The notes under the pieces were generated by a model. It had not been told where the DNA came from and did not search any database. It worked only from the letters and a program-made list of their open reading frames with translations. Below, in pieces: positions 26,470 to 33,980 of a DNA stretch of 64,000 bases; position 1 is the first letter of the stretch, and every line of letters starts with the position of its first letter. The position numbers and the translations under genes were made by a program. Source of the DNA: Streptomyces griseocarneus (GTDB taxonomy: Bacteria > Actinomycetota > Actinomycetes > Streptomycetales > Streptomycetaceae); assembly GCF_014655595.1 (NCBI RefSeq), contig NZ_BNBL01000002.1:434170-498169 (forward strand), in the 5' to 3' direction.

Positions 26470-27345
26470 TCACCTCTCCAGCAGCGGACGCAGCCGGGCA
26501 TGGGCCCACCCGCTGAGCGGGGTGGGGGTGGTGGTGAGCAGGTCACGGGGCTGCTCGGGCACCAGGTCGCGCGATCCGGCGGTCATCCCGACGATGCCCT
26601 CCACTGCCGACGGCGGCATCCCGGCCGCGCGCAGCGCGTCCCGCACCTCGTCGTCGCCGACGGGATCGATCCGGATCGTGCGCCCGAGCGCCTGGGTGAG
26701 GATCCGCGCGACCTGACGGAAGGTGAGGTCCTCCGGCCCGTGGACGGCCTGCACCACCCGGCCCTGCCAGGTGTCGTTCAGCAGCCGGGCGGCGACCACG
26801 TCTCCGATGTCGCGCGGATCGACCCAGGGCATCGGGCGGTCGGGATCGAACGCCGTGGTCAGGACGCCTCGGGAGAGGCCTTCGAGGTCGAGCAGCAGGT
26901 TGGTGAAGAAGTACGCGCACCGCAGGTGCAGCACGTCCGCTCCGGTGGCGTCGAGTTGTTCCTCGATCCCGGCCAGGGCGTCGATGTGCCCGACACCGTG
27001 CCGCTTCTCCGCCCCGATGCTGCTCAACAGCACCACCCGCCCCACATCACCGACCCGGGCGGCCTCCACCAACGGCGCCGCGGTCCGCAGCGAGGCCTCG
27101 ATCGGATCCGCCGCCGCGTGCGGCGTGGGATCGACCCAGAAGACGGTCCGCGCCCCCGCCGCCGCCTCGCGGACGAACCCGGCGTCCGTCAGATCACCCC
27201 GGCGCACATCGACCCGCGCCCGGGTCGCCTCGTCCAGGCGGGCCGGGTCACGGACCAGAACGCGGGGACGGACACCGGCCTGGACCAGTAGCCGCACCAC
27301 GCGCGATCCCACGTGTCCGGTCGGTGTGGTGACCACGATGGTCAT
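26470..27345 (-). CDS. NmrA-like NAD(P)H-binding reductase/epimerase
   Basis: A 291-residue atypical short-chain dehydrogenase. The Rossmann start MTIVVTTPTGHVGSRVVRLL carries the dinucleotide motif TPTGHVG in place of GxxGxxG. The family's redox role is uncertain; many members sense NADP(H) rather than catalyse. GAAGGGA lies about seven bases before the ATG. It is transcribed away from an ECF41 sigma factor 371 bases to the right. ECF41 genes are known to sit beside carboxymuconolactone decarboxylase, oxidoreductase or epimerase genes, so it is a likely member of that sigma factor's regulon. Confidence 0.87.
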   Translation of the reverse strand: MTIVVTTPTGHVGSRVVRLLVQAGVRPRVLVRDPARLDEATRARVDVRRGDLTDAGFVREAAAGARTVFWVDPTPHAAADPIEASLRTAAPLVEAARVGDVGRVVLLSSIGAEKRHGVGHIDALAGIEEQLDATGADVLHLRCAYFFTNLLLDLEGLSRGVLTTAFDPDRPMPWVDPRDIGDVVAARLLNDTWQGRVVQAVHGPEDLTFRQVARILTQALGRTIRIDPVGDDEVRDALRAAGMPPSAVEGIVGMTAGSRDLVPEQPRDLLTTTPTPLSGWAHARLRPLLER

Positions 27346-27408
27346 CGAGAGATCCCTTCGTCCACGTCACCGGCATACCCCGCCGTCCAGGGTTCCACGT
27401 GGCCGCGT

Positions 27409-27504
27409 TCACCAGAAGTGGATCTCCTCGCAGACCCGTCCCCGGGATTCCAGGTGCCCGTTGACGTGCTCCCGGCCCTCGGCGCACACCACCGAGCGGT
27501 CACC
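27409..27504 (-). pseudogene. Relic C-terminus of the CX4C secreted-protein family
   Basis: Reading leftward, an open frame ends ...SVVCAEGREHVNG...SRGRVCEEIHFW then stop. This repeats the C-terminus of the 16455-16862 protein (KICVEGWEHLE...RGRTCVDIHA), with the same 17 residues between the two Cys and shared EG-EH and RGR-C positions. No signal peptide, CX4C half or ribosome site is found upstream; that space now holds the ECF41 promoter region. Most likely a truncated duplicate. Confidence 0.65.
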
Positions 27505-27562
27505 TGATCGACTGACGCGGTGAGCGGGGTGTCGCACCGTGACCTGAATCACAGCGGTGGGC

Positions 27563-27589
27563 TGTCACGGTTCGCCGGTGCGGGGTGTC
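27563..27589 (+). promoter_or_regulatory. Candidate ECF41-type promoter (autoregulatory)
   Basis: TGTCACG (27563-27569), 16 bp, TGTC (27586-27589). The ECF41 consensus as I recall it is TGTCACA-n16-CGTC, so this differs at one base in each box. It lies 128 bases before the sigma factor start. Confidence 0.6.
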
Positions 27590-27716
27590 TCGATGTGCGT
27601 CCAAGGAGAGGAGCCGGGCGTGGTGCCGGAATGTCGACGCGTCGGACGGGCCGTCAGTGGAGGGCGGCGGTGCCCGTACGCCGGCCGCCGCACCAGGGAA
27701 GGGGGTGGGATCGGTC

Positions 27717-28616
27717 ATGGCTGAGGACGCCTTCACCGAGCACCGTCCGCTGCTGTTCACCATCGCCTACGAGATGCTGGGCAGCGCCGCCGACGCCGAG
27801 GACGTGCTGCAGGAGAGCTACCTGCGCTGGAGCGCGGTCGATCCGGCCGCGGTCGAGCATCCGCGCGCCTACCTGGTCCGCGTGGTGACCCGGCAGGCAC
27901 TCAACCACCTGCGCGCGGTCAAGGCGCGGCGCGAGGAATACGTCGGCACGTGGCTGCCCGAGCCGATCCGCACCGCGCCCGAGGTGAGCGAGGACGCGAT
28001 CCTGGCCGAGTCGGTGTCGATGGCCATGATGCTCGTCCTGGAGACGCTGAACCCGACCGAGCGCGCGGTGTTCGTGCTGCACGACGTGTTCGGCTACACC
28101 CACGGCGAGATCGCCGCCTCGATCGGCAAGACCGAGGTCACCGTCCGGCAGACCGCCCACCGCGCACGACGGCACGTCCACGCGCGGCGTCGCCGCTTCG
28201 AACCGGACTCCGATGCCACCCGGGCCGTCGTCCAGCGGTTCCTGCTCGCGGCGACGACCGGCGAAGTCCAGGCGCTGATGGACCTGCTGGCGCCCGACGT
28301 CGTACAGATCTCCGACGGCGGCGGGAAGGCGGTCGCCGCCCGCCGCCCGATCACCGGTCGCGACGACGTCGCCCGGTTCGTCCTCGGCGTGATCCGCACC
28401 AGCACCACCGCGACGACCCGCGTCGAGCACACCACCTACAACGGTATGCCCGCCGCACGGTTCCTGACGGACGGTGAGCTCGACTGGCTGGTCGCGTTCG
28501 AGATCCACGACGGACGGATCACCGGCCTCTACGGCATCCGCAACCCCGACAAGCTGCTGCGCGCCGACACGGTGCGCCCACTCGACAGAGGAGAACACCA
28601 GCCGTGGAAACCATGA
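27717..28616 (+). CDS. ECF41 RNA polymerase sigma factor with SnoaL-like C-terminal domain
   Basis: A 299-residue sigma factor. Region 2 lies at about 10-75 and region 4 at about 105-160, followed by an NTF2/SnoaL-like extension at about 170-290 that controls activity in place of an anti-sigma factor. All three ECF41 signature motifs are present: WLPEP (79-83), DGGGK (near 200) and NPDKL (near 277). The ATG has GGGAAGGGGG upstream. Its stop overlaps the start of the SRPBCC gene, so they are coupled, and an NmrA-like gene lies on the other side. The inducing signal is unknown for the group. Confidence 0.95.
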   Translation: MAEDAFTEHRPLLFTIAYEMLGSAADAEDVLQESYLRWSAVDPAAVEHPRAYLVRVVTRQALNHLRAVKARREEYVGTWLPEPIRTAPEVSEDAILAESVSMAMMLVLETLNPTERAVFVLHDVFGYTHGEIAASIGKTEVTVRQTAHRARRHVHARRRRFEPDSDATRAVVQRFLLAATTGEVQALMDLLAPDVVQISDGGGKAVAARRPITGRDDVARFVLGVIRTSTTATTRVEHTTYNGMPAARFLTDGELDWLVAFEIHDGRITGLYGIRNPDKLLRADTVRPLDRGEHQPWKP

Positions 28617-29110
28617 CCGTCGAACGCGTCATCAACGCCCCGATCGACGACGTGTTCGCCTGGCTCACCACGACCACCCACTACACGCGTTCGCCCCTGG
28701 TGCTGCGCTGCCGCCTGACCCGGCGCGGCGAGAGCGCGCCCTACGGCGTCGGCGCGGTGCGCAGTCACCTCTGGCTGATCGGCTGGTTCCGGGAACGCAT
28801 CACCCACTACGACCCGCCGTACGCCACCGAGTACGTCGTCGAGCGCAGCCTGCCGCCGTCCCGGCACGAACTCGGCCGCATGACGTTCACCGAGGTCGAC
28901 GGCGGGACCCTGGTCCGCTGGACCACCCGCGCCGAGATCCCCGTCCCGCTGCTCGGCGGCCCGCTCACCCGGCACCTCGCGCGGCCCGTCATCACCCGCA
29001 CCTTCCTCAACATCCTCGACGCCGCCGACGCCGCGCTGGCCCCACACCCCCAGCCGACCCCGGGCGTACCGGGCGCGCACGCGCCGACGGGAGGGAACGA
29101 GTCCCGGTGA
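28604..29110 (+). CDS. SRPBCC/polyketide cyclase-like protein
   Basis: A 168-residue protein with an SRPBCC (START-like) ligand-binding fold: N-terminal VERVINAPIDDVFAWLT, middle RITHYDPPYATEYVVE, and C-terminal amphipathic helix. These proteins bind hydrophobic small molecules. GTG 28604 has GAGGAG about ten bases upstream and overlaps the sigma gene by 13 bases; ATG 28613 in an ATGA overlap is the alternative. Co-transcription with the ECF41 sigma factor suggests it acts in the same response. The C-terminal 25 residues are Pro-rich and probably disordered. Confidence 0.82.
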   Translation: METMTVERVINAPIDDVFAWLTTTTHYTRSPLVLRCRLTRRGESAPYGVGAVRSHLWLIGWFRERITHYDPPYATEYVVERSLPPSRHELGRMTFTEVDGGTLVRWTTRAEIPVPLLGGPLTRHLARPVITRTFLNILDAADAALAPHPQPTPGVPGAHAPTGGNESR

Positions 29111-29174
29111 GGCCCCCGCGCGGTCGTCGACCTCGCGGGCCGGGAATGGCGGCGGGGTACGGGGGCCGCCGGCA

Positions 29175-29621
29175 TCAGGAGGAAGGGGACAGCGCGTCCG
29201 GGTTGAGGTGTGCGACCAGGCGGTGCAGGAGGCTGTGCGCGGTCGCGCGTTCCGCGGGGGAGAGGACGGTCAGGGCGTCGTCGTTCACCCGGCCGATGAC
29301 GACCGATGCCTGCCCTGCCACGCGCCGGCCGTCGTCGGTGATGTGGAGGCAGAGCACGCGGCGGTTGGTCGGGTGCGGGCGGCGCTCCATCAGTCCCCTG
29401 TCGACCAGCCCGTTGATCGCGGCTCCCATGGACTGGGCGGTGATGCCGGCACGGCGGGCGGCCGCGGCGCTGGAGATGCCGGGCTCGCGCAGGGCGTGCT
29501 GGAGCGCGTTGTGCTGCGCCAGGGTCAGGTCCAGCGCGCGGAGTTCCTTCTCCAGGCGGGCGCCCATGGCCTGGGAGAACTGCCACGCGAGATAGCCGGT
29601 GGAGACGGACTGTTCGTTCAT
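29175..29621 (-). CDS. MarR family transcriptional regulator
   Basis: A 148-residue winged-helix regulator (HTH core ISSAAAARRAGITAQSMGAA then INGLVDRGLMERRPHPTNRR with the wing RVLCLHITDDGRR). MarR proteins are usually repressors released by phenolic or drug-like ligands. ATG 29621 has GGTGG five bases upstream; GTG 29633 is also in frame. It is divergent from a membrane protein gene, and two near-identical palindromes three helical turns apart cover the shared promoter region, so it very probably represses both itself and that gene. Confidence 0.9.
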   Translation of the reverse strand: MNEQSVSTGYLAWQFSQAMGARLEKELRALDLTLAQHNALQHALREPGISSAAAARRAGITAQSMGAAINGLVDRGLMERRPHPTNRRVLCLHITDDGRRVAGQASVVIGRVNDDALTVLSPAERATAHSLLHRLVAHLNPDALSPSS

Positions 29622-29636
29622 GGGGACCACCACTTG

Positions 29637-29648
29637 TAAGGCACCTTA
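29637..29648. promoter_or_regulatory. MarR operator, site 1
   Basis: TAAGGCACCTTA: 5-bp arms TAAGG/CCTTA, 16 bp upstream of the MarR ATG. Differs from site 2 at one base. Confidence 0.7.
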
Positions 29649-29667
29649 TGGTTTGCTGCTACGGTTA

Positions 29668-29679
29668 TAAGGCAGCTTA
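29668..29679. promoter_or_regulatory. MarR operator, site 2
   Basis: TAAGGCAGCTTA, starting 31 bp from site 1 (three helical turns, same face). Both sites have TTGTAA/TTACAA flanks on their outer sides. Confidence 0.7.
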
Positions 29680-29697
29680 CAAGTTTGGACGGTTCCC

Positions 29698-30765
29698 GTG
29701 ACACTTCCTGCCCCCACCGCTTCCTCCCTCACACACCCCCGGCCTGCCTCCCCGCATGCCGACGTCCCGGATCCCGCGCCGCCGCAGCACCCGCAGGGCG
29801 GCTGGAAGGGCGTTCTCCTCCCGGTGGCGGTCGTGCTCGCCATCGGGACGATCTTCGTGAGCGTCTACCTCGCCGCGTTCCACGCCCCCCGGCCGCATGA
29901 CCTTCCGGTGGCCGTCGTGGGTACGCAGCAGGAGGCGCAGCGGATCGAGGAGGGCCTGGAGTCCGCCCTTCCGGGAGGCTTCGACGTACGGCCCTACGCG
30001 GGCGAGAGCGCCGCGCGGGAGGCCGTCGAGCACCGCCGCGTCTACGCCGCCTATCTCACCGGCCGCGGCCACGACGCCCCGAAGCTGCTCTTCGCGGGCG
30101 CCAACGGGCCCTCCGTCACCGGCACCCTCACCGGCGCCTTCGGCCCCGTCGCCGGAGCGAGCGGTCACCGGCTCGCCCAGGAGGACGTCCTCCCGGCCTC
30201 CGCCGGGGACACCCGTGGCCTGTCGATCTTCTACGCGGCCTTCGGCCTGGTCCTGGCCGGCTACCTGTTCGGCATGATGACCTATCAGGCCGCTCCCGCC
30301 CTGCGTCTGCGGCAGCGGATGGCGAGCCTCGCGCTCTTCGGCGTGCTGGGCGGGGTCATCATCGCCCTCCTCGCGGGCAGCACCGGTTTCGGCGCGCTGC
30401 CCGGCTCGTTCGTGGGCATCGCCGGCATCACCGCGCTGATGGCCATGGCGGCCGGCGGCGCGACCATGGTGTTCATCAAGTGGACCGGATCGGCGGGCGC
30501 GGGCCTGGCCTCCGTCGTCCTGCTGACCCTCGGCAACGCCACCAGCGGCGGCGTCATGCCCGCCCCCTACCTGCCCGGCTGGCTGCACCCGCTCTCCGAC
30601 GTCCTGCCCGTCAGCGCGGGAGTCCGGGCCATTCAGGGCCTGGCGTACTTCCACCATGACGGCCTGGGGCGCGGCATCGCCGTCCTGGCCGCCTGGATCA
30701 TCGCCTGCGCGGGACTGCTCCACCTCCGCGACGCGCGTGCCGCCCGGAGCGCGCGGCGCCCGTAG
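29698..30765 (+). CDS. Multi-pass membrane protein, ABC-2/DUF3533-like
   Basis: A 355-residue membrane protein. A Pro-rich cytoplasmic start is followed by a first membrane helix at about 38-58, an extracytoplasmic domain of about 120 residues (YHPTR-like folds around VAVVGTQQEAQRIEEGL), and five C-terminal helices between about 180 and 343. This one-plus-five layout matches YhgE/DUF3533 and ABC-2 permease-like proteins, often involved in export or resistance. No ATPase is adjacent. GTG 29698 has no strong ribosome site. It is divergent from, and probably repressed by, the MarR protein. Confidence 0.78.
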   Translation: MTLPAPTASSLTHPRPASPHADVPDPAPPQHPQGGWKGVLLPVAVVLAIGTIFVSVYLAAFHAPRPHDLPVAVVGTQQEAQRIEEGLESALPGGFDVRPYAGESAAREAVEHRRVYAAYLTGRGHDAPKLLFAGANGPSVTGTLTGAFGPVAGASGHRLAQEDVLPASAGDTRGLSIFYAAFGLVLAGYLFGMMTYQAAPALRLRQRMASLALFGVLGGVIIALLAGSTGFGALPGSFVGIAGITALMAMAAGGATMVFIKWTGSAGAGLASVVLLTLGNATSGGVMPAPYLPGWLHPLSDVLPVSAGVRAIQGLAYFHHDGLGRGIAVLAAWIIACAGLLHLRDARAARSARRP

Positions 30766-30770
30766 CGTCC

Positions 30771-31229
30771 CTACGCCTCCTGACTCAGCCCGATCCACAC
30801 CAGGACGGCCAGCACGACCGCGGCGAGGGCCAGGAGGATTCCCAGGCATCCGAACGTGGTCTTGACCGTCGCACGGGCCTCGGCGCGGCGGGTCAGCTCC
30901 TGGGGCGTCGAGGCCGGTCCGAAGGCGCGCCACAGGGCGCGGACGGACCAGTACGGGCTCATCACGATCGCGTAGACCGTCAGCCCCGCGTAGTAGAGGA
31001 GCTCGAGGAACTGCGCGAGGAACGCGACGACGACCAGCAAGGGGAAGAGGAGCAGGCCGAGCAGCAGGCCCTTGTTCTCGAAGAGGCCGTCGAAGTCGGG
31101 CTTGGGGACCCGGAAACGGCGCCGCCGGCCCGCCGCCCCGGACGCGGGCTCGGGCGCGGGCTCCGGTGCGGGTGCGGGTGGGGATGCGAACGGCGGGCCC
31201 GGCGGCGCCGGGTAGCTGGGGTGATCCAT
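30771..31229 (-). CDS. Small membrane protein with Pro-rich N-terminus
   Basis: A 152-residue protein. Residues 1-45 are Pro/Ala-rich and then basic (GRRRRFRVPKPDFDGLFENK). Hydrophobic segments lie at about 54-75 (LLLGLLLFPLLVVVAFLAQF), 77-92 and 125-148. The ATG sits in GATCCATG context with no strong ribosome site. Convergent with the MarR-linked membrane gene, stops five bases apart. No family recognised. Confidence 0.68.
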   Translation of the reverse strand: MDHPSYPAPPGPPFASPPAPAPEPAPEPASGAAGRRRRFRVPKPDFDGLFENKGLLLGLLLFPLLVVVAFLAQFLELLYYAGLTVYAIVMSPYWSVRALWRAFGPASTPQELTRRAEARATVKTTFGCLGILLALAAVVLAVLVWIGLSQEA

Positions 31230-31387
31230 GGGCGGGGAGCCTAACCGGGCCCCCGGCCGAGTCTCCGGCCGGGCCCCCGACCGGCCCCGGAAGTGGCCTC
31301 TGACCGGCCCTGGAAGTGTCCTCCGGTTATGGCCGTGTCGCTGTCAGTTCGCATGCAGAGCGCACGGCGTGAGCACATCTGACCAGG

Positions 31388-31408
31388 TCTCGGATGTGCA
31401 TTCCGAGA
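31388..31408. promoter_or_regulatory. 21-bp inverted repeat upstream of amidase-fold gene
   Basis: TCTCGGA, 7-bp centre TGTGCAT, TCCGAGA: perfect 7-bp arms, 80 bases before the start of the secreted amidase-like gene. A candidate operator. Confidence 0.5.
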
Positions 31409-31487
31409 ATGTGTCCACAGATACGCATCCGTGTGCGAGGATTCCGTTTCCCTGGCCCGTGGGGGCCGGGGTGAAAGGGAACCCTTC

Positions 31488-32618
31488 GTGAGAAAAGCGA
31501 TAGTGAGATCCGCCGTGGGGGTGGGTCTGGCGGTGGCCGCGTCGGCGGCGCTGCTGCCTTCCTGGTCCGCCGGTGCGTCACAGGCGCGCACCGTGGACGA
31601 CACGACGGTGGACTCGTTCGGCCGCATCGCGCAGACGGTGCTGTCCGAGCGCACGGCCGCCCTCGTGGACGACCCGCGCGCGGCGGAGCGAATAGCCGGC
31701 CCGAAGGCGGGCCGGAACGTCCGCGTCTCGGCAGGCCTGACGCGCAGCGAGGACACCGCGGTGTCCTCGCTGCGTTCGCGCAAGAAGCTGCTCGCCAAGC
31801 TGGGCGAGGCGTACTCCGCGGCCAGGACCGAGGTCGCGGTCGACAACACCAAGGTCAAGGACGGCCGCGCGACGGTGGAGGTCACCGAGACCACCACCTT
31901 CACCTACAAGCGGGTCAAGGGTGACGAGCCGTCGACGACGGGCTTCAAGGCCCGTCACGAGCTCAGCTTCACCTCCGGCAAGGGCGGGAAGTGGGAGCTG
32001 ACCGGCATCCGCTCCACGGACAACGGCCTGCGGGCCGTCAACGCGCCGGTCGCGAAGTCGGTCGCCTCGGCCGGCACCACGCCGAACGCGGCGCGCGCCG
32101 CCACCTCCTGGCCGGCCCGCGCGGTGCCGAAGAGGCAGACGACCTCCGGCTACGACTACGCGGCCATGGCGGCCTACGCGGAGAAGTACTGGCGGAACTA
32201 CAACCCCTCCTACCGCAAGTTCAACGCGGACGGCGGGGACTGCACCAACTTCATCAGCCAGGCCCTCAAGGCGGGCGGCTGGAAGAACGAGTCCGGTCCG
32301 GCCTCGGACTACCGCAAGTGGTGGTACGACTCCAAGACCCAGTCGGACTCGTGGGTGGGCGCCAACGAGTGGTCCTGGTACGCGCTGAACTCCAAGCGCG
32401 TCACCACCCTCTCGAACGTCTACCAGCTCGAGGTGGGCGACATCCTGCAGATGGACTTCGACCGTGACGGTTCGAAGGACCACTCCATGATCACGACCTA
32501 CCGCAGCCGCATGGGCGTGCCGTACCTCACGTACCACTCCACCAACACCTACCGGAAGTCGGTGGCGAGCATCGTCGCCTCCTACCCGGACGCGGTGTAC
32601 TACGCCTACCGCACCTGA
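31488..32618 (+). CDS. Secreted protein with amidase-like (Amidase_6) domain
   Basis: A 376-residue exported protein. The first 30 residues are a Sec signal (IVRSAVGVGLAVAASAALLP). Residues about 35-200 form a variable beta-rich region. The C-terminal domain from about 205 carries the Amidase_6 pattern: YNPSYRKFNADGGDCTNFIS with the putative nucleophile Cys near 251, and KDHSMITTYR with His near 331, as in NlpC/CHAP-type Cys-His enzymes. A cell-wall role is likely but unproven. GTG 31488 follows AAAGGGA by seven bases; AAGGG-AA-CCCTT here forms an inverted repeat over the ribosome site. Confidence 0.83.
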   Translation: MRKAIVRSAVGVGLAVAASAALLPSWSAGASQARTVDDTTVDSFGRIAQTVLSERTAALVDDPRAAERIAGPKAGRNVRVSAGLTRSEDTAVSSLRSRKKLLAKLGEAYSAARTEVAVDNTKVKDGRATVEVTETTTFTYKRVKGDEPSTTGFKARHELSFTSGKGGKWELTGIRSTDNGLRAVNAPVAKSVASAGTTPNAARAATSWPARAVPKRQTTSGYDYAAMAAYAEKYWRNYNPSYRKFNADGGDCTNFISQALKAGGWKNESGPASDYRKWWYDSKTQSDSWVGANEWSWYALNSKRVTTLSNVYQLEVGDILQMDFDRDGSKDHSMITTYRSRMGVPYLTYHSTNTYRKSVASIVASYPDAVYYAYRT

Positions 32619-32730
32619 TCCGGTGCCGTCGGGGGCGTCGCCGCGCGGCGTCCCCGACACGGGCCGGCGACCGGGACGCATCGGCGCAAACGCCCGTCCG
32701 GCCACCGGCCGGCTGGCTAGTCTCAGCGGC

Positions 32731-32970
32731 GTGACCTACAGGCTGCGCATCGATCCGGGCCTCCACGCGGCCTACCGGGACCTGCCCGACGCGGCGCGGC
32801 GCGACCTCGCCGTCTGTCTGCTCGACGCCCTCGCCGACCCGCTCGCCCACTCCGCCGCCTACGGCGTCGACGACGGCGTGCTGCGCACGATCGCCCACGG
32901 CCGTACGGCGGGCGTCATCCTCATCGGCGACGGCACCCTCACGCTCGTACAGATCACCTACGTGGGCTGA
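32731..32970 (+). CDS. Small RelE-like protein
   Basis: A 79-residue protein with RelE/ParE-like layout: YRLRIDPGLHAAYRDLPDAA, a helical middle, then VLRTIAHGRTAGVILIGDGT and a final strand LVQITYV. Recognisable relatives occur as single genes in Streptomyces. No antitoxin gene is next to it, so a toxin role is doubtful. There is no ribosome site; TAGTCT (32718-32723) lies exactly seven bases before the GTG, which points to a leaderless message. Confidence 0.7.
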   Translation: MTYRLRIDPGLHAAYRDLPDAARRDLAVCLLDALADPLAHSAAYGVDDGVLRTIAHGRTAGVILIGDGTLTLVQITYVG

Positions 32971-33138
32971 TGGGTAGCGAAATGAGTAGTCCAATGCGCG
33001 GCTGAATGCCCGTCGGCGGGTAGGGCGACCGGCCCGTACCCCCTCGGCGTGCTGTCCGGCCGCGTCGTGTACCCGAGCGGGGCCCCTCCCCGCTTCATGT
33101 GCCATATTGCGGATGCATCTCCCGACGAAAGGCGCGTC

Positions 33139-33867
33139 ATGAAGATCGCAGTCATCGGCGGTACCGGGCTGATCGGGTCGCAGGTCGTCGCGATTCTGAA
33201 CGCCGGCGGGCACGAGGCGGTACCGCACTCGCAGTCCACCGGAATCGACGTCATCAGCGGTCAGGGACTGGACGAGGCGGTGGCGGGAGCCGACGCCGTC
33301 GTCAACCTGACGAACTCCCCCACCTTCGACGAAGCCTCCCCGGCCTTCTTCCGGACCTCGATGGACAACCTTCTGGCCGCGGCCCGGAAGGGCGGCGTCG
33401 GCCACTTCGTCATCCTCTCGATCGTCGGCGCGGACCAGGTGCCGGAGCTGGACTACTACAGGGCCAAGGTGCTCCAGGAGGACATCCTCGCGGCCGGGCC
33501 GATCCCCTACTCAATCGTCCGGGCGACGCAGTTCATGGAGTTCATGGACGCCGTCCTGTCCTGGACCGCCGACGGCGACAGCGTCCGGTTGCCCGCCACG
33601 CCGATCCAGCCGATCGCCTCCAAGGACGTGGCCAACGCGGTGGCCGAGGTCGCCACGGGCGCCCCCCTGAACGGCATCCGCAACATCGCCGGCCCCGAGA
33701 TCTTCCCCCTGGACGAACTGGGCCGGATCACCCTGTCCCACAAGGGCGACAACCGTACCGTCGTCACCGACCCCACCGCCGGCATGTTCGCCGTCGTCAA
33801 GGGCGACGTCCTCACCGACACGGACGCTCACCTCGCCCCCACCCGCTACGCCGACTGGCTCTCCTGA
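33139..33867 (+). CDS. NmrA/SDR-type NAD(P)-binding protein
   Basis: A 242-residue Rossmann protein of the atypical short-chain dehydrogenase kind. The motif GGTGLIGSQVV at residues 8-18 binds the dinucleotide. LSIVGADQVPELDYYRAKVL carries the YxxxK pair (YRAK). The IVRATQFMEFMD region is typical of NmrA-like proteins. GAAAGG lies about seven bases before the ATG. Stands alone between a RelE-like and a ferritin-like gene. Substrate unknown. Confidence 0.87.
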   Translation: MKIAVIGGTGLIGSQVVAILNAGGHEAVPHSQSTGIDVISGQGLDEAVAGADAVVNLTNSPTFDEASPAFFRTSMDNLLAAARKGGVGHFVILSIVGADQVPELDYYRAKVLQEDILAAGPIPYSIVRATQFMEFMDAVLSWTADGDSVRLPATPIQPIASKDVANAVAEVATGAPLNGIRNIAGPEIFPLDELGRITLSHKGDNRTVVTDPTAGMFAVVKGDVLTDTDAHLAPTRYADWLS

Positions 33868-33980
33868 ACCGCTCGCGCTCCACAGCTTCCAGACGATCTC
33901 AAGACAACATCGGAACAAACGCTTGATTGACTCGTCCCCGAACCACTGAAGCACCTTCACGAACGGGGCGGGACGGCCAC

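Noticed and set aside
32731..32970. RelE-like protein as half of a toxin-antitoxin pair
   Set aside because: No small antitoxin gene lies on either side, and the protein resembles stand-alone Streptomyces homologues.
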